From: Lineus longissimus
Taxonomy: Eukaryota; Nemertea; Pilidiophora; Heteronemertea; Lineidae
Direction: 5' to 3'
Length of the DNA stretch: 60,000 nucleotides
NCBI RefSeq assembly: GCF_910592395.1
Contig: NC_088308.1
Span: 3,226,001-3,286,000, forward strand
The notes under the pieces were generated by a model that was not told the DNA's origin, searched no databases, and saw nothing but the letters and a program-made list of their open reading frames with translations. This document shows, piece after piece, positions 30,908-42,360 of the stretch (position 1 is the stretch's first letter; each line of letters starts with the position of its first letter). Both the position numbers and the translations under genes were made by a program.

Positions 30908-33900
30908 GTACGTATCGTTCGTTTTCATTTCAAGGTGGCCAGGGTGGTCAGCAACAAGGAGTGCTGATTCTGGCCGACTTGAATGTGGAGTGAACTCACA
31001 TCAGGTTGCATTTTTGCTTCGAAATGACCGTTGAGCATGGGGTCTTGGATGCTTTGGACTGGATTAATTGATAAATGGAAATAATTAGAGTAGAGGTGAA
31101 CTTGGTTGGATTAAATCTTTACAAAAATGTTGACTGAGAGGTAAGGGGACAGCAAATTCTTCCCCTATGACCTTTGGCCCTGTTCTTGGACAGGGTTTCC
31201 GTCTGGAGGGGACAATGATGGGGACCAGTTGTCCAGGACGATGTGCCTTAGAGCCTCATTGTGAGTGACAAAGCTCTCTACATTAAACTTTGAAGAGCTA
31301 GCTTTCAAGGGGGGGGGCAAGGAGGGGGTTGTTTGTGTAGAGAACCAAATGAAGCCATGCATGTTCTAGCTGTGAAGATCTATCTTCCTATTGGAGTTTC
31401 TAGTCTCGCAGTCTGCGATGCCAATGTTTACTGTGTCTCGGGATTACAAATGGGGGTTATTAAGATTGTTTTTGTGAGAACAAGTAGTGACAGAAATCTA
31501 ATCATGCCACTAAAATTCAGAATATTCTTCTCTATTGCCATAGTAACCTGACATTTGTCAGATAATTGTCAAATATAACATCAATTTTACATCACAGTTT
31601 TGAAAGTAATTTTCGTTTGTTAGCCCCTGGGCCATTATAGAAGGGTAATGATGTTAAAGTATAGTCATCAAATTATATGAGGAAACCTCCCTGGTGACTT
31701 GGAGCGGTCCGTAATTTGAGACGTGCTGTCGAAGTAAGGCAGCGTGAAGGATGAGAAATGTGACATCCACTTCGACTAATGATCGCTGATAGGGAGGCTT
31801 CTCACTTCTTGGGAGAAAATGATACCAATAATCGTGAAACACTGGTCACCGATGCACCAATTGGCATGAGAACGTCCAAATGAACCTATTTATTCACTAA
31901 CTATCCTCATCATTTCTGTTCCAAGTTAAGGGTGTGTTAACCTTTTTGACGTTGCTGCTGAGGTAGTTCTTACGGAAAGGTGTGCCTGTGGAGTGCCAGC
32001 AGGTTTTTATCAGAAGTTTGGTTTTTGAAGCTAATAAAGCAGTAGGACCAGATTTATGAGCAATTATTTTAAAAAGACAAGGTAGGCAAGTATCTTGCCC
32101 AAGGATGTAGGATGTGACTGTCCAGCATGGTCTTCATACCACAAGTAGAGTAACACCAGGAATAGTTAACATTCATGTCGTCATTGGTTGTAAAAGCAAC
32201 TCAGGCCGTCCCGTTAGCTGAAAGTTCTATGTGAAAATGAAGGGGACAGGTACAAAACTGCCCAAAAGACATCATGGTCTTCTAATCAGAATGAAGACCA
32301 GGAGTGGTGCTGAAGACCATGGTTTGATATCAACTTGGCTTACAATCTAGCAATCCTGGTTGTGGCTGCCCTATACTCTTTGGTTGAAGTTGCAGGTGTC
32401 TCACCCTGTTCAGTACATGTGACCTTCTCATCTCCTGCAATTATGTACTCCACTGATCATTAAAATGCACAATTGCACTGGATCTGTTGGAAGTGCGAGA
32501 TTAAGTTACAAACTTTGAACTTACAGAAAGTCCAAAGGCATGTCTGTGTGAATAGATTGTTACAGACACTAGCATGTGAGAGTCATGACCAAGACAATAC
32601 AGCTTGGTTCAGTCAACCAGGTTAGGAAAGTCGTAAATCCAGGGTGAAGGCATGCATGATAATGCTGGTCACAAAGCTGGGATAAAAACACAGATCTGCC
32701 CAATGATGGCCACTTAAACATGAGTTGATTTGTAATGTTGTGTAGGAGGAAACAGGACACCCTTGAAGGAGGTTCACAGAGATGACAAGTTTCTCTAACG
32801 AGTGGACTTGACACTACCAACTACCTCATGCTTTGTGCATGCCAAGTACGACACTGTTTGTGCCTGTACTCTCTATGTAGTTTGGAGTGACTCCCTCTGA
32901 TATCGTTGTGGTGTAGCATGATGCCTGGCAAGATTGCCCCAAGATATACATGTGTGCATGTTTCCAGTCTCGGCTTTCCTTTGGTGAAATCCCAGATAGT
33001 AACTTATCTATTGTGTCTAGTTCTATGAATAGACACCATCTTAGGCTGTGCTTTCCTTACAACTCTTAGAACATTGTGAAAAAATCAAAAGATGCTTGAT
33101 GTTCTGTGTGGAGATAGAGACAACGTTTTTCCATCTAATGGCTCAACAAAATACTATCATGCCTTTGATGCTATTACAATGCACACAATATATGGTGAGC
33201 CGCGGCTAGTGTTGTCGCAACTTTGAAGTTTTCATGGTCGGTACTCCCCAAACGTACACGGATCGAAATTACAGAACACTTCTCAACTAGGCAGGATTTC
33301 AAACAAGAAATTCTCAGTGACTAATGAGAAAAATGTATTGAAGTCAAATTGCAAATGCCAATAGGCAGTTCGGCCACTTTCCTTTGAATAAGGCGATCAG
33401 ATTTCTAGTGCCACTTTTGAAGATTATCGAAAATCGAGCACATTACATGCGTAATGAACATTGACAATCGGGGCCGATTATTTGGTATGGCATTATCGAT
33501 GTCTTTTATTGCTGTGAAGTTATCTCACTGGAAATTTCTGCTGATTCTTCTTTGTAGTGCAGCATTCGTTAAATTTGATTTATTGGCATTTTGTTTGTGG
33601 CACGCCAACTGTGTACCTGCACTGAACGACCCGAGTCAAGGATGCTAAACAGAGATGTTGGAGGTGACGATGAAAAACGTGCCGCTTGCTGAAGTTGGTT
33701 ATATTGGCTCTTGGAGCTTCAAAGAAAAGTTCCATGGATTGGACACAGGATGTCAGGTTCTGACATAGTTGTTTACGACCTGTCCAGGCTGCAGGGTCCA
33801 GGTTGCCCCTCTGCCACCGCTGTCAAACGTGAGTGTGCTATGTAACATAACTCACTGTCCTGCAAAGGGTCATAATGAGCATGGACAAACCTTTGTCGTT

Positions 33901-36900
33901 CAACTATTCGACTATGTTAAAGAAGACCCTGAGGTAGTTGGCTAGTGTGTCCCTCTCCAAGATCGTAAGATAATGGCCCCTGATCACTCCCGGTTTACAC
34001 AGCGATATGATGAAACAGACACCAGGGAACAAAGGAGCCATTTTTATTTGAGGAGCTGAATGAACAAATTATGTCTATTTTCATCCGTTTGATGTTGGAG
34101 CCAATGAGAAATCAATATACTTGTAAGTTTGTGAGTCCGCTGCGTGTGTCCTTTGATCACGGGAAGGTGGATCCCTTGTGAAGGAAAGTGGCTATGCAGC
34201 AATGCTCTGTGAGCGTTACTGCGCCAGTGCATGCTGCAGAAAGTGGGCTGTAGACCCCTGTGGGAACTCAGGGTAGTGCTCTATGTGGATCCCTTGATTG
34301 CAAAGGAAGTTATGCAGCAATGCTGTGAGCATTAAATGCCTAGTGCATGCAGCAGAAATTGGCTCGGTAAGATAACCTTGGCCAGTCTCCTGCAAAAGCA
34401 TGATTTGCTTACTTGCCATGGACTGGAAATATTGGACAACTGATGATGCTCTTTTAAATAACTGCTGTGCTGTTTGAAGACAATCTTTTGGAAGTTCTTC
34501 ACGAGAGGCTACCAAAGGCTGGTACGCTACTAGTACCTTTCTCATATTTTTGATATTTCAATAAAATGGTAATGCATCTCATACCTATTGTCAAGGGAAT
34601 GGTTCTTACTTCTCTATTATGAAGCCTTACAGTAGTAGAGAATTGGAGGTTTTTCTCAAAGCAGAACTACAAAGGGAATACATTCCGTTTGTGTGGGATG
34701 CTTGAAGTTTTGCCAACTTAATGGATGTGACTTGACAGTCATCGGGGAACTGTCAGAAATGGGTTGAAGTTGGAGAAAAAAACACGCAGACTAGAGAAAT
34801 GTGGTGTAATTGCTTCATCGAACTTAGTTGATATGTGTTTGAGGGAGGTTTTCCTCCTGATTTGAAGTGGTCGCTCGTCTGTCCCCCCCCCCCCGCCGCA
34901 TCATTTCTCTTCATGTGCACCCTACCTTAGCTCTATAGAGGCCATGCAGTGACGTCATTTGACAGATCAGTTGATATCCTTGACCCTGACTGCCAGAACC
35001 AACGAAGTGTGCCATGTATGAATAACGTCTTAGTCAACGTCGCCACACTTCACTACTGTCATTGTTTCACCGATGGCATCACCACTGGTTTTGTTAGGGC
35101 CGTCGAAGGGGGTTCTTCGGAGGACGTCCAAAACACCACTTGCCCGGCATCTCTGTAATAACCAGTCAATCTCTAGGTCTTTAGAAAAGAAGGACTAGCT
35201 GCTGCCCAGGACAGCAAACCCAAGACAGATGCTCATATTGCATCAGAGTCCTGGCCTAGTTTTCTCCATCAAACATTCTATGCGATAACCTGAGAGCAAA
35301 AAATTGATTCTGTTTCATACTTTGTAATATGAATGGGGAGGCCAGACAATTTATTCCCTTCAGAGACTAAGAGTCTTCTGATCTTGATCCTGCGTGTATG
35401 AAAAATTATCGATCAAGGGTCGGTGAACTCGATATGGTTTTTGATCCTTGTGAAATGTTTATTCAACGTTGCCATAAATGTCACATAGATTTTGTGGAGG
35501 AAATAAATGCCTTTTTCAGTAAATCATTTTGATTATGATGATATTACAGGGTGTATTGTGATCTGTGTTGCATGAATTGAAGTTGGTATTGTATTACTGG
35601 AGTAAGATCAGTGTGGATTGCTCATGTTTTGCATATTTGGGCCCTACATGGTTGTGCAGAAGGAAATGCATTGTGGCTCTGTTTTAGTATTCCTCTGTTT
35701 TAGTATTTCGGAAGTCAAATATGACCTTTACAAGTAGAGTTGAGAGAGAGAGCGTAGATGGGACATGGTGCTCTCGAAGCCTTGTGTGTCAAGATGTCTT
35801 TAGATGAGCATCAAGGTTGGATCAAATAGAGCAGACTTTTTGGACTTGGGAAGCAGAATCAGTGTTTCGGTCATTGAACTGCTGTGGTGAATATACCTTC
35901 GTTCTCGAAAGTTGTGTTGGTGCTTGGTAGGGTAGTATTAGTTCCAAGGCCAATGCTACTACCTACTAACATAGCAGCTGTGTATGCGCCTCCCTTCCTG
36001 CGGGGTAAATGCACTCATTTCACTGATTCACCTGTTTCAGTAAACCACTCAGAACATACACTCAAGTGCCATCAATTTTCTTTAGCGTTTGACTGGTGCA
36101 GTTCTTTGATGGATGGAGAAACTTTGACTGATGTTGCATTCTTTTCATTGAACTGACAAATCCAACTAACTTCCCATGATGAATACTGCTCTGGGATGAA
36201 AAACCAGTGGAGAAGGACTCCGGCTGTGATGCATGAGCTCACAGGTCCAGATTGAGTGCGAGGACGAAGCACCGACCGGGTTTGAACCCAGATCCATTAG
36301 ATTGTGAGTCGGAGGCTTTGCTAACAGAACACCTCCGCCTACCAGTTTGAATTACCGACCCCAGTTCATGCCAAGTATTTCATCCCAAAATATTCGAGAG
36401 AAGTGGTGGGTTTAGGCAATTCCTCATGCATGTCAATGTGAGCCGCCAATCCTACATTTCACATTTAATTACCAAACCAACCCTTGCTCACAATCTAAGT
36501 GGCATTGGCCTAGCTATGTACACTGCTCAATGCTTTGGTGCTATGTATGCATATGCCTGCCTACACATTGTTTGAAAAATGCCGCTTTTGGCCTTGTGCT
36601 GTGTACACATAATTATTGTGCCAAACTACAAAGACATTCTTCCAAGAAAATAGATTTTACCTTCGATCCAGGAAACACGCATTGTTGTGTACATAGTTGT
36701 ATGCATGGCAAACAAATTGCTATATATTTGTATACTGTGCAGTACCTGTAATTTGTATTACGTGGTCATTGAGGTTTTCATGCCATTCACTTTTAATCCT
36801 TGAGAAATGAAAAAAAACATACCATTAATTCTAAAATGGTTTAATTTCTTTTACTCATTTGAATTTGCCTCAGCCCAACAGTTTAGGCGCTGGGATTCAA

Positions 36901-39900
36901 AAAAGGTCAGGGATATGATCTGTTGTTGACATTATTATGGTCATGAAATAAAGGATTTATATCATTTTCCTTTGGACAAACATAGGCTATAATCCACTAA
37001 TTGTGGGCTTTCATGTCTTTTGTCCTCTAATCAAACTCAAATAATCAATCCTGCAAGGCTGAAATAGATACAACAGGAATATCATGGTCATGTCAGGATG
37101 ATCAAAGTAGAAATACTTCTTTGATTTAGCTCATTCACACATTTTCAGTGATCAAGAATGAAAACAATGAATTCTGTGAAATTGTAATATTTTTGGTTTG
37201 AAGATCGTTGATCAATTAATTGCCTTGAGCCTGATATTCTCACTGTAGAATCATCTCTCAGATACTATACTTTCCTTTCAAGATATCACACTATCTGCTT
37301 TCAAACCACAGGATGATTGGCATATATAGAAACGAAGTTTCATTGGGGCTTTTGGCAAGGGGGGGGGGGCATGGTAGTTATTCAAACTGTGACAGACAAA
37401 GCTATGTTGTACTTTAGAGTACCAGACTTGGACTGAAAACTCAGCGAAAAAGAAGGCCTTCATGCGTACATGTTTGTATTAACATTGATCTTCTTGGCAA
37501 ACAAGAGATTGTATGTTGACCTGCTGATTAGAACTGGCTGTTTACCCAGTTCAAAGAAATATTCGCACCTTCTTTGTAAATTAAAGTTCAAAGGAGACGA
37601 TTGTTTACATCTCTGATAAGGACTTATATTGGTTCTATTCTGGTGACAAAATCATGAGTGTGTTACGGTGACCCACCCCCCACACACACAACAACCTCCT
37701 TGGTTGTGTCTTCTCTAGCTATAGCACAGTTTCTCTACATAGTACAGTGCAGTTTGTGAATGAAAGTCCATGCCATCAAAATGGCCAGGAGCTCCTACAC
37801 CCAATTCATTGGAATAGCTCTACACAGGCATGGCAGAGCTTGGACAGTTCCCTTGTACACCAAGTTTATAGCTCATGATCAAAATAGCCTTGGCGGTTCA
37901 TATTTTTACACAGAGGCCATGCCGCTATTGTAATTCAGTCTCCCGTGAGTTAAATGGTCCAAGTGCCCACTGCAGTTCAGGCAATGCCTAATGGCCCTGG
38001 CTATAAACACTGCGGTGATATTTCAGTTTTCCTGCTGTTTTCAGAGATAAATAGTTAGTCATTCAGATTTTGCCATTAGTATAAGTATTACTATTAGTGG
38101 GAGCGGGGAAGACATCAATAGGATATTAAAAATGAGTAGACTTGGCCAAGTGCACATTTCCGTGGCATCAAACAAAAAGTGACTTGTATGTGGCTTGCTA
38201 AAGATCTCGACGATAAAACTTGAAAGGATTTTTGCTGTTGATCAGAAATGGTATCTGACAGTTAATACTTGTACACTTAGACAGGGCAGACATCAAACAA
38301 GATGAGAACATGCATGGCCTGTTCTTCTTGTTCTGTCTGACTCAACGGAAACTTTGAGCCAGGTTGATCTGCTCGGTGATCGTTGTAAGCTGAAACTTTC
38401 AAGTTACCGCATGCGGTGAAGTTTACTGACCAATTCGAACTACAGGTATGCATGTTTTTCGAGATCTATATATCTCGTATAGCTCAATGTCCGTTAGTGA
38501 CACCTCTCTATTAAGGACAGTGCTTATCAGTCCCGAGTGTGCCTCAAAAGAGAGGTTCTACTATACCAGCAGTGTGGCTCTAGGAAAATTCGTCCCCGGA
38601 TAATTCGTCCCCAGAAAACTCGTCCCCGGAAAATTCGTCCCCTAGGAAAATTCGTCCCTGGAAAATTCGTCCCCAAGGAAAATTCGTCCCTGGAAAATTC
38701 GTCCCCGAGGAAAATTCGTCCCCAGATAATTCGTCCCCGCGGATAATTTGTCCCTGGAAAATTCGTCCCTGAGGAAAATTCGTCCCCGAGGAAAATTCGT
38801 CCCCGGAATATACGTCCCCGAGGATAATTCGTCCCCGGAAAATTTAACAAAAGTTGAAAGTTTCTGACATTACTTTCTAGTAATAACTACTACCTACTCC
38901 TTTCGACTTTTCTCATTCAGTGTTGTATCTCTATTATTACCCTACTAGCTAGTTACCTACTCCACTTTTTTCATAGTAGGTAGAGGTAGGCAGGCGAAAT
39001 AATTTTTTTTTTCTTCAGATAAGTATTTTTACTGGTCAGAATGAAAGAAAAGCTCTAAATTCTTCAATAAAATATTTTGCCTGCCTACCTCTACCTACTA
39101 TAAAAATAGTGGGGTAGGAAACTAGCTAGTAGGGTAGGAAAGAGAGATGTTACACTGAATGAGAAAAATCGAAAGTAGTAGTTATTACTACAGTCCATTC
39201 GACAAGACTTAAGGGTCTTAGTTAGTAAAGTCAGAAACTTTTAACTTTGTAAAATTTTCTGGGGACGAATTATTCTCGGGGACAAATTTTCCTAGGGGAC
39301 GAATTATCCGGGGACGAATTATCCTCGGGGACGAATTATCCTCGGGAACGAATTTTTCTAGGGGACGAATCATCCTCGGGGATGAATTATCCGGGGACGA
39401 ATTTTCCTTGGGGACGAATTATCCGGGGACGAATTTGCGGGGACGAATTTTCCGGGGACGAATTATCCGGGGACGAATTTTCCTGTAACCCAGCAGTGTA
39501 TGACAGCAGTGTATGACTGTCATACACTTCTGTGTACATGTATACTGAAATATCAATTAAAATATCATCAACCAATCTCAACTTCGAATTTTAATCAGAA
39601 GAAGGTGCCACACTCCACCAATGCGACACCTTAGTGAGCAGAGAGGTTCATTTCCAGATGCTCCATGAAGTCTGAGGTCCTGGTGACTTAGTTGTCTTCA
39701 ATGCAACTCTACTTGGATTCAGCTTCACAGCTTTAGAAGTACTATCCGGTATGCCTCAAGTTCAATGTATGAAGAAATTAAAAATTGCTGTGTTTTTCGG
39801 TATTTTACTAACTGAAAAAAACATGAGCGACTTTAGTGTGTGCGAAAGCAAAATTCTCTTGATGCCACAACGGATTAGAGTAATGTATCCTATGACAGAA

Positions 39901-42360
39901 AAACAAGCTCAGTCACACCTTCAATTACTTGCGATAATACAAAGCTGTGATTCGGAAATGTCATGGGTTTTAAGAAGATAATACACCTTGGGGACAGCGT
40001 TGGTACGAAAACCCAGGGTTGGATAAGCTCCCATCAGGTAATTGGGAGAAGCTTTCATCCTCACTTTACAAGGCAGCTGGATCAACAGAGAGAGGTTTAC
40101 CATCCTTGTGGATTGGCACACACACTGACAGGTGCACTTGGCGAAAATCTTCTTCAAAGGGTGTAAAAATCCTAAGGTTTTGCTGGTGATTTTAAGCAAG
40201 TGTTAGTTCCGCCCTTAAGGTTAAGCCCACGTTCAGCTTTGTTTGTTTTGTGCTGGTAAGCTTTCTTCTGTGGTTACATCTTCCTGATCGTGGAGGGCCT
40301 GAATATACAAATAAGTGGCATGCTCATTAGCTCTCCTCACTTTGATGTTTTTGAGGGTAGATTTGCCGAGGAGGTACTTCGGATGTTACCACTAATTTCT
40401 GCCTGAGGCATTGTGTTCAATATTGTTTGTTTGAAAAAAATTGTGTTGTGAATTGAGGAGGGTGGTGAGTAGAGGTTCGTTGGTTGAAGTTGTGATCCGA
40501 TGTGAGTCTGAAACAACAGCGGGTCAGTGTGGTGAAGGCGGAGGGGATGAGCAGTATAGAAGGAAGCCATCTTGAGGTCAAGAAAAGCTTCGCCCTGCTT
40601 GGGAAGAAATGACAAGCTCTGGGAAACAACCTTCTGTTAGCGAGCTCTGCTCAATTGTAATCGTATGTCGTGTTGGTCTTTCCCCACCAGCCCACATCAA
40701 AGCTAGAACTGTTGCGGACATATCATATCTTTACTTCACACGCTTTGAGTGAATTAAAGATCCGCTCCTTCATGACCAGAAAGGTGATAATCTACTTAAT
40801 GAATTGTTAGCCTTTGACTGAGATAATGTGAGAGAGCATCAACTTCCTACGCCCGACTTTGTCATTGAACATCGGAAAATCTATATGGTTTAAGGCGGCG
40901 GGGCTTTGTAGTTCGGTGACTGAACTATAATTAGTTTACCAAAGGCCGCAGAATGGTGCATATCAGATCATAGACATAGCGAAAGTCGATCCAACTTCAA
41001 CGCTATTGTGTCGTTAATTGTTTTTTATTTTGCCCATTCGAGTAGAATGAGTCGTGTGATCATGATATCGTTGGAACTTTTGTCACCTCGTGGGCCAGTC
41101 GTCGGTTTCATGATTATCATTTATCTAATTACCTTTGGTGATTAACTGCCCATTCAGATATTTTCTCCATAATGTGGTTACAAAGGTATCACAATCAGAT
41201 GGTTAAATTGAGGGAATAATTGTCATTTTCTGACTCTTTCAGTGTTCTAATAATTCTTAGCTTGGGCCCAGTTGCTCAATTGGTGTCAGGAGACAATCGC
41301 CAGCTCCATTTGCATTTTAGAGGCAAATGATGTGAGTACTTATTGTATGGCGATACAAGTCAAAACACATATTACAACAAGCTGGCTAAGAAAAAAGAAA
41401 ATAGCTCAGGCAAATACTGAATTGGTGCATCCTCGTCCTTAGACAAACCTTGCTTTATCTCGAGATATTTTGGTTTGGCACCTCGATGGTTAAAACTCGT
41501 ACATGTTCATAAGTGACCCAGCCAATTGATTTCTAATGGGGCCTTAGGACAATGGGGGATGTGAGCATGATTGCACGGAAGCGCCCAAGGTTTTTCTCCG
41601 CTGATTAAGAAGCTTTCCTCTTATTACCTTCATTTGTCGAAAGACATTGCTATGATTGGGAAATTGCTTCATCGACAGAATTGATGATATAAACTCCCCG
41701 AAACCAACAATTATCTTAAGTTAGGCATCCTGTGTTGTTCTGCTAATTACTTGAATCTGGTGCTGATGTTGTTTTGATGTGGTTTCTCAAGCTTCCTGGT
41801 AAAAACTATCAAGAAGAAACAACTGAGATCATTGGTTTGTAGTATATTTAGCACCTCTTTTCAACTTGGACAGAAAAAGTTTCTCGATTATGATCTGTTA
41901 CAAGGGGACATGTGTTGGGCTTTTTGGAACATTCCATTTCTAAAGGATATCTTTCTTTCGAGCAGGGGTTGATCTAGACCCACCACTCCTTTCGTAATTT
42001 CAGATTCAGAACACATTGGGGATTGAAGGCAGTAGAATCTAAAGTCTTCAAATTCATATATATTTTTTCAGAAGGTGGCCACTGGAGGAACATTAGACCA
42101 GGCCCTGATCTTTTCTCATATATCATATTTTTCATTTCCATAAATATATACTGATTCCTCTATCGTTGCACCCATCAGCATCATTTTGAAAAGTTTTGTT
42201 TTGTTATTTTCAGGTCCACGCCTTATATATCATCAGGTGGGAAGGTTCCAAATCCTTACCATGTTTCATACGCACCAGTTTCGGCGCAGGACAGCGAGTT
42301 ACAGAGTCTATCCAGCGATGCCCTCACAGATGAAACCATGTCCCTCACAGACAGCAGTGT
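29964..42360 (+). CDS. AXIN1: Axin, 5' two coding exons (gene continues beyond the window)
   Basis: Scaffold of the beta-catenin destruction complex in canonical Wnt signalling (binds APC, GSK3, CK1, beta-catenin and, through DIX, Dishevelled). Exons 29,964-30,907 and 42,214-42,360; the first ends with two bases of a glycine codon that the second completes. Residues 17-29 match the tankyrase-binding motif EDAPRPPVPGEE almost exactly. GFEPEGS (91-97) matches the second conserved N-terminal patch. RGS domain about 112-238 (SYLKWAENLTFLL; LDFWFACQGFK; YPSFLKSELYVQYV) binds APC. Exon 2 has VPNPYHVSYAP and ELQSLSSD with SLTDSSV, the stretch before the GSK3-binding region. GSK3-, beta-catenin- and DIX-coding exons were not found. 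Expected single invertebrate orthologue of AXIN1/AXIN2. Confidence 0.95.
34167..34375. repeat. Local tandem duplication (two ~90-bp copies, 118-bp spacing)
   Basis: GTGGATCCCTTG at 34,167 and 34,285 begins two diverged copies that share TATGCAGCAATGCT and AGTGCATGC.GCAGAAA. A minus-strand open frame of 109 codons (34,216-34,545) crosses them but resembles no family known to me. Confidence 0.6.
36271..36340 (-). repeat. tRNA-like SINE fragment
   Basis: The minus strand has a perfect RNA polymerase III B box, GGGTTCAAACCC (36,278-36,289), preceded by a tRNA-like arm and a weak A box (GTTAGCAAAGCC). The downstream sequence is not tRNA-like. The acceptor stem does not pair convincingly, so this is a relic and not a tRNA gene. 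Confidence 0.4.
38502..38519. repeat. Dispersed repeat motif, copy 2
   Basis: Exact second copy of the 18-mer at 14,524-14,541. Here it is followed by AGAGAGGTTCTACTAT, a near-complement of the motif. The foldback element begins 56 bp further on. Confidence 0.5.
38576..39490. mobile_element. Foldback transposon, TU-like, with 15-bp tandem-repeat termini
   Basis: 915-bp near-palindrome. Outer arms are tandem arrays of GGAAAATTCGTCCCC (about 16 units, 15 or 17 bp, to about 38,842) and, at the right end, of the complement GGGGACGAATTTTCC (about 14 units, from about 39,258). Inner arms are non-repetitive inverted repeats (AAAGTTTCTGAC against GTCAGAAACTTT; CTACCTCTACC on both sides of the centre), with a short AT-rich loop near 39,000-39,080 and an extra stretch of about 35 bp on the right. 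Termini match over GG.T..AGGAAAATTCG. The 9-bp direct repeats CAGCAGTGT at 38,567-38,575 and 39,491-39,499 form an exact target-site duplication. No ORF other than repeat translation, so non-autonomous. Confidence 0.88.
42214..42360 (+). CDS. AXIN1: Axin coding exon 2
   Basis: Acceptor tttgttattttcag, donor gtaagt. 147 nt; the first base completes glycine and the last two bases begin the valine of TDSSV. Encodes STPYISSGGKVPNPYHVSYA and later QDSELQSLSSD, DETMSLTDSSV, matching vertebrate NPYYV and [20 protein letters not shown]. The open frame continues on both sides in the wrong context. Confidence 0.92.

Larger units (their letters stand above)
30908..42213 (+). other. Axin intron 1 (11.3 kb)
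   Basis: No exon recognised. Holds three TCF/LEF sites (33,162-33,170; 34,150-34,158; 40,695-40,703), a small tandem duplication, a SINE-like fragment, the foldback element at 38,576-39,490, and C and G homopolymer runs near 34,883 and 37,359. A segment near 41,000-41,330 is rich in TAAT-type homeodomain-like words but has no firm signal. Confidence 0.7.

Noticed and set aside
34216-34545. Minus-strand open frame of 109 codons in Axin intron 1
   Set aside because: It looks protein-like in places (ALLHNFL is faintly transposase-like), but no family motif holds up, and it crosses a local tandem duplication.
34883-34894. Poly-C run, and a poly-G run near 37,359-37,369
   Set aside because: Homopolymers of 11-12 bases without further structure; noted only as possible assembly weak points.
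38527-38850. Open frames of 107 and 69 codons at the foldback element
   Set aside because: They are translations of the 15-bp tandem repeat and carry no domain.
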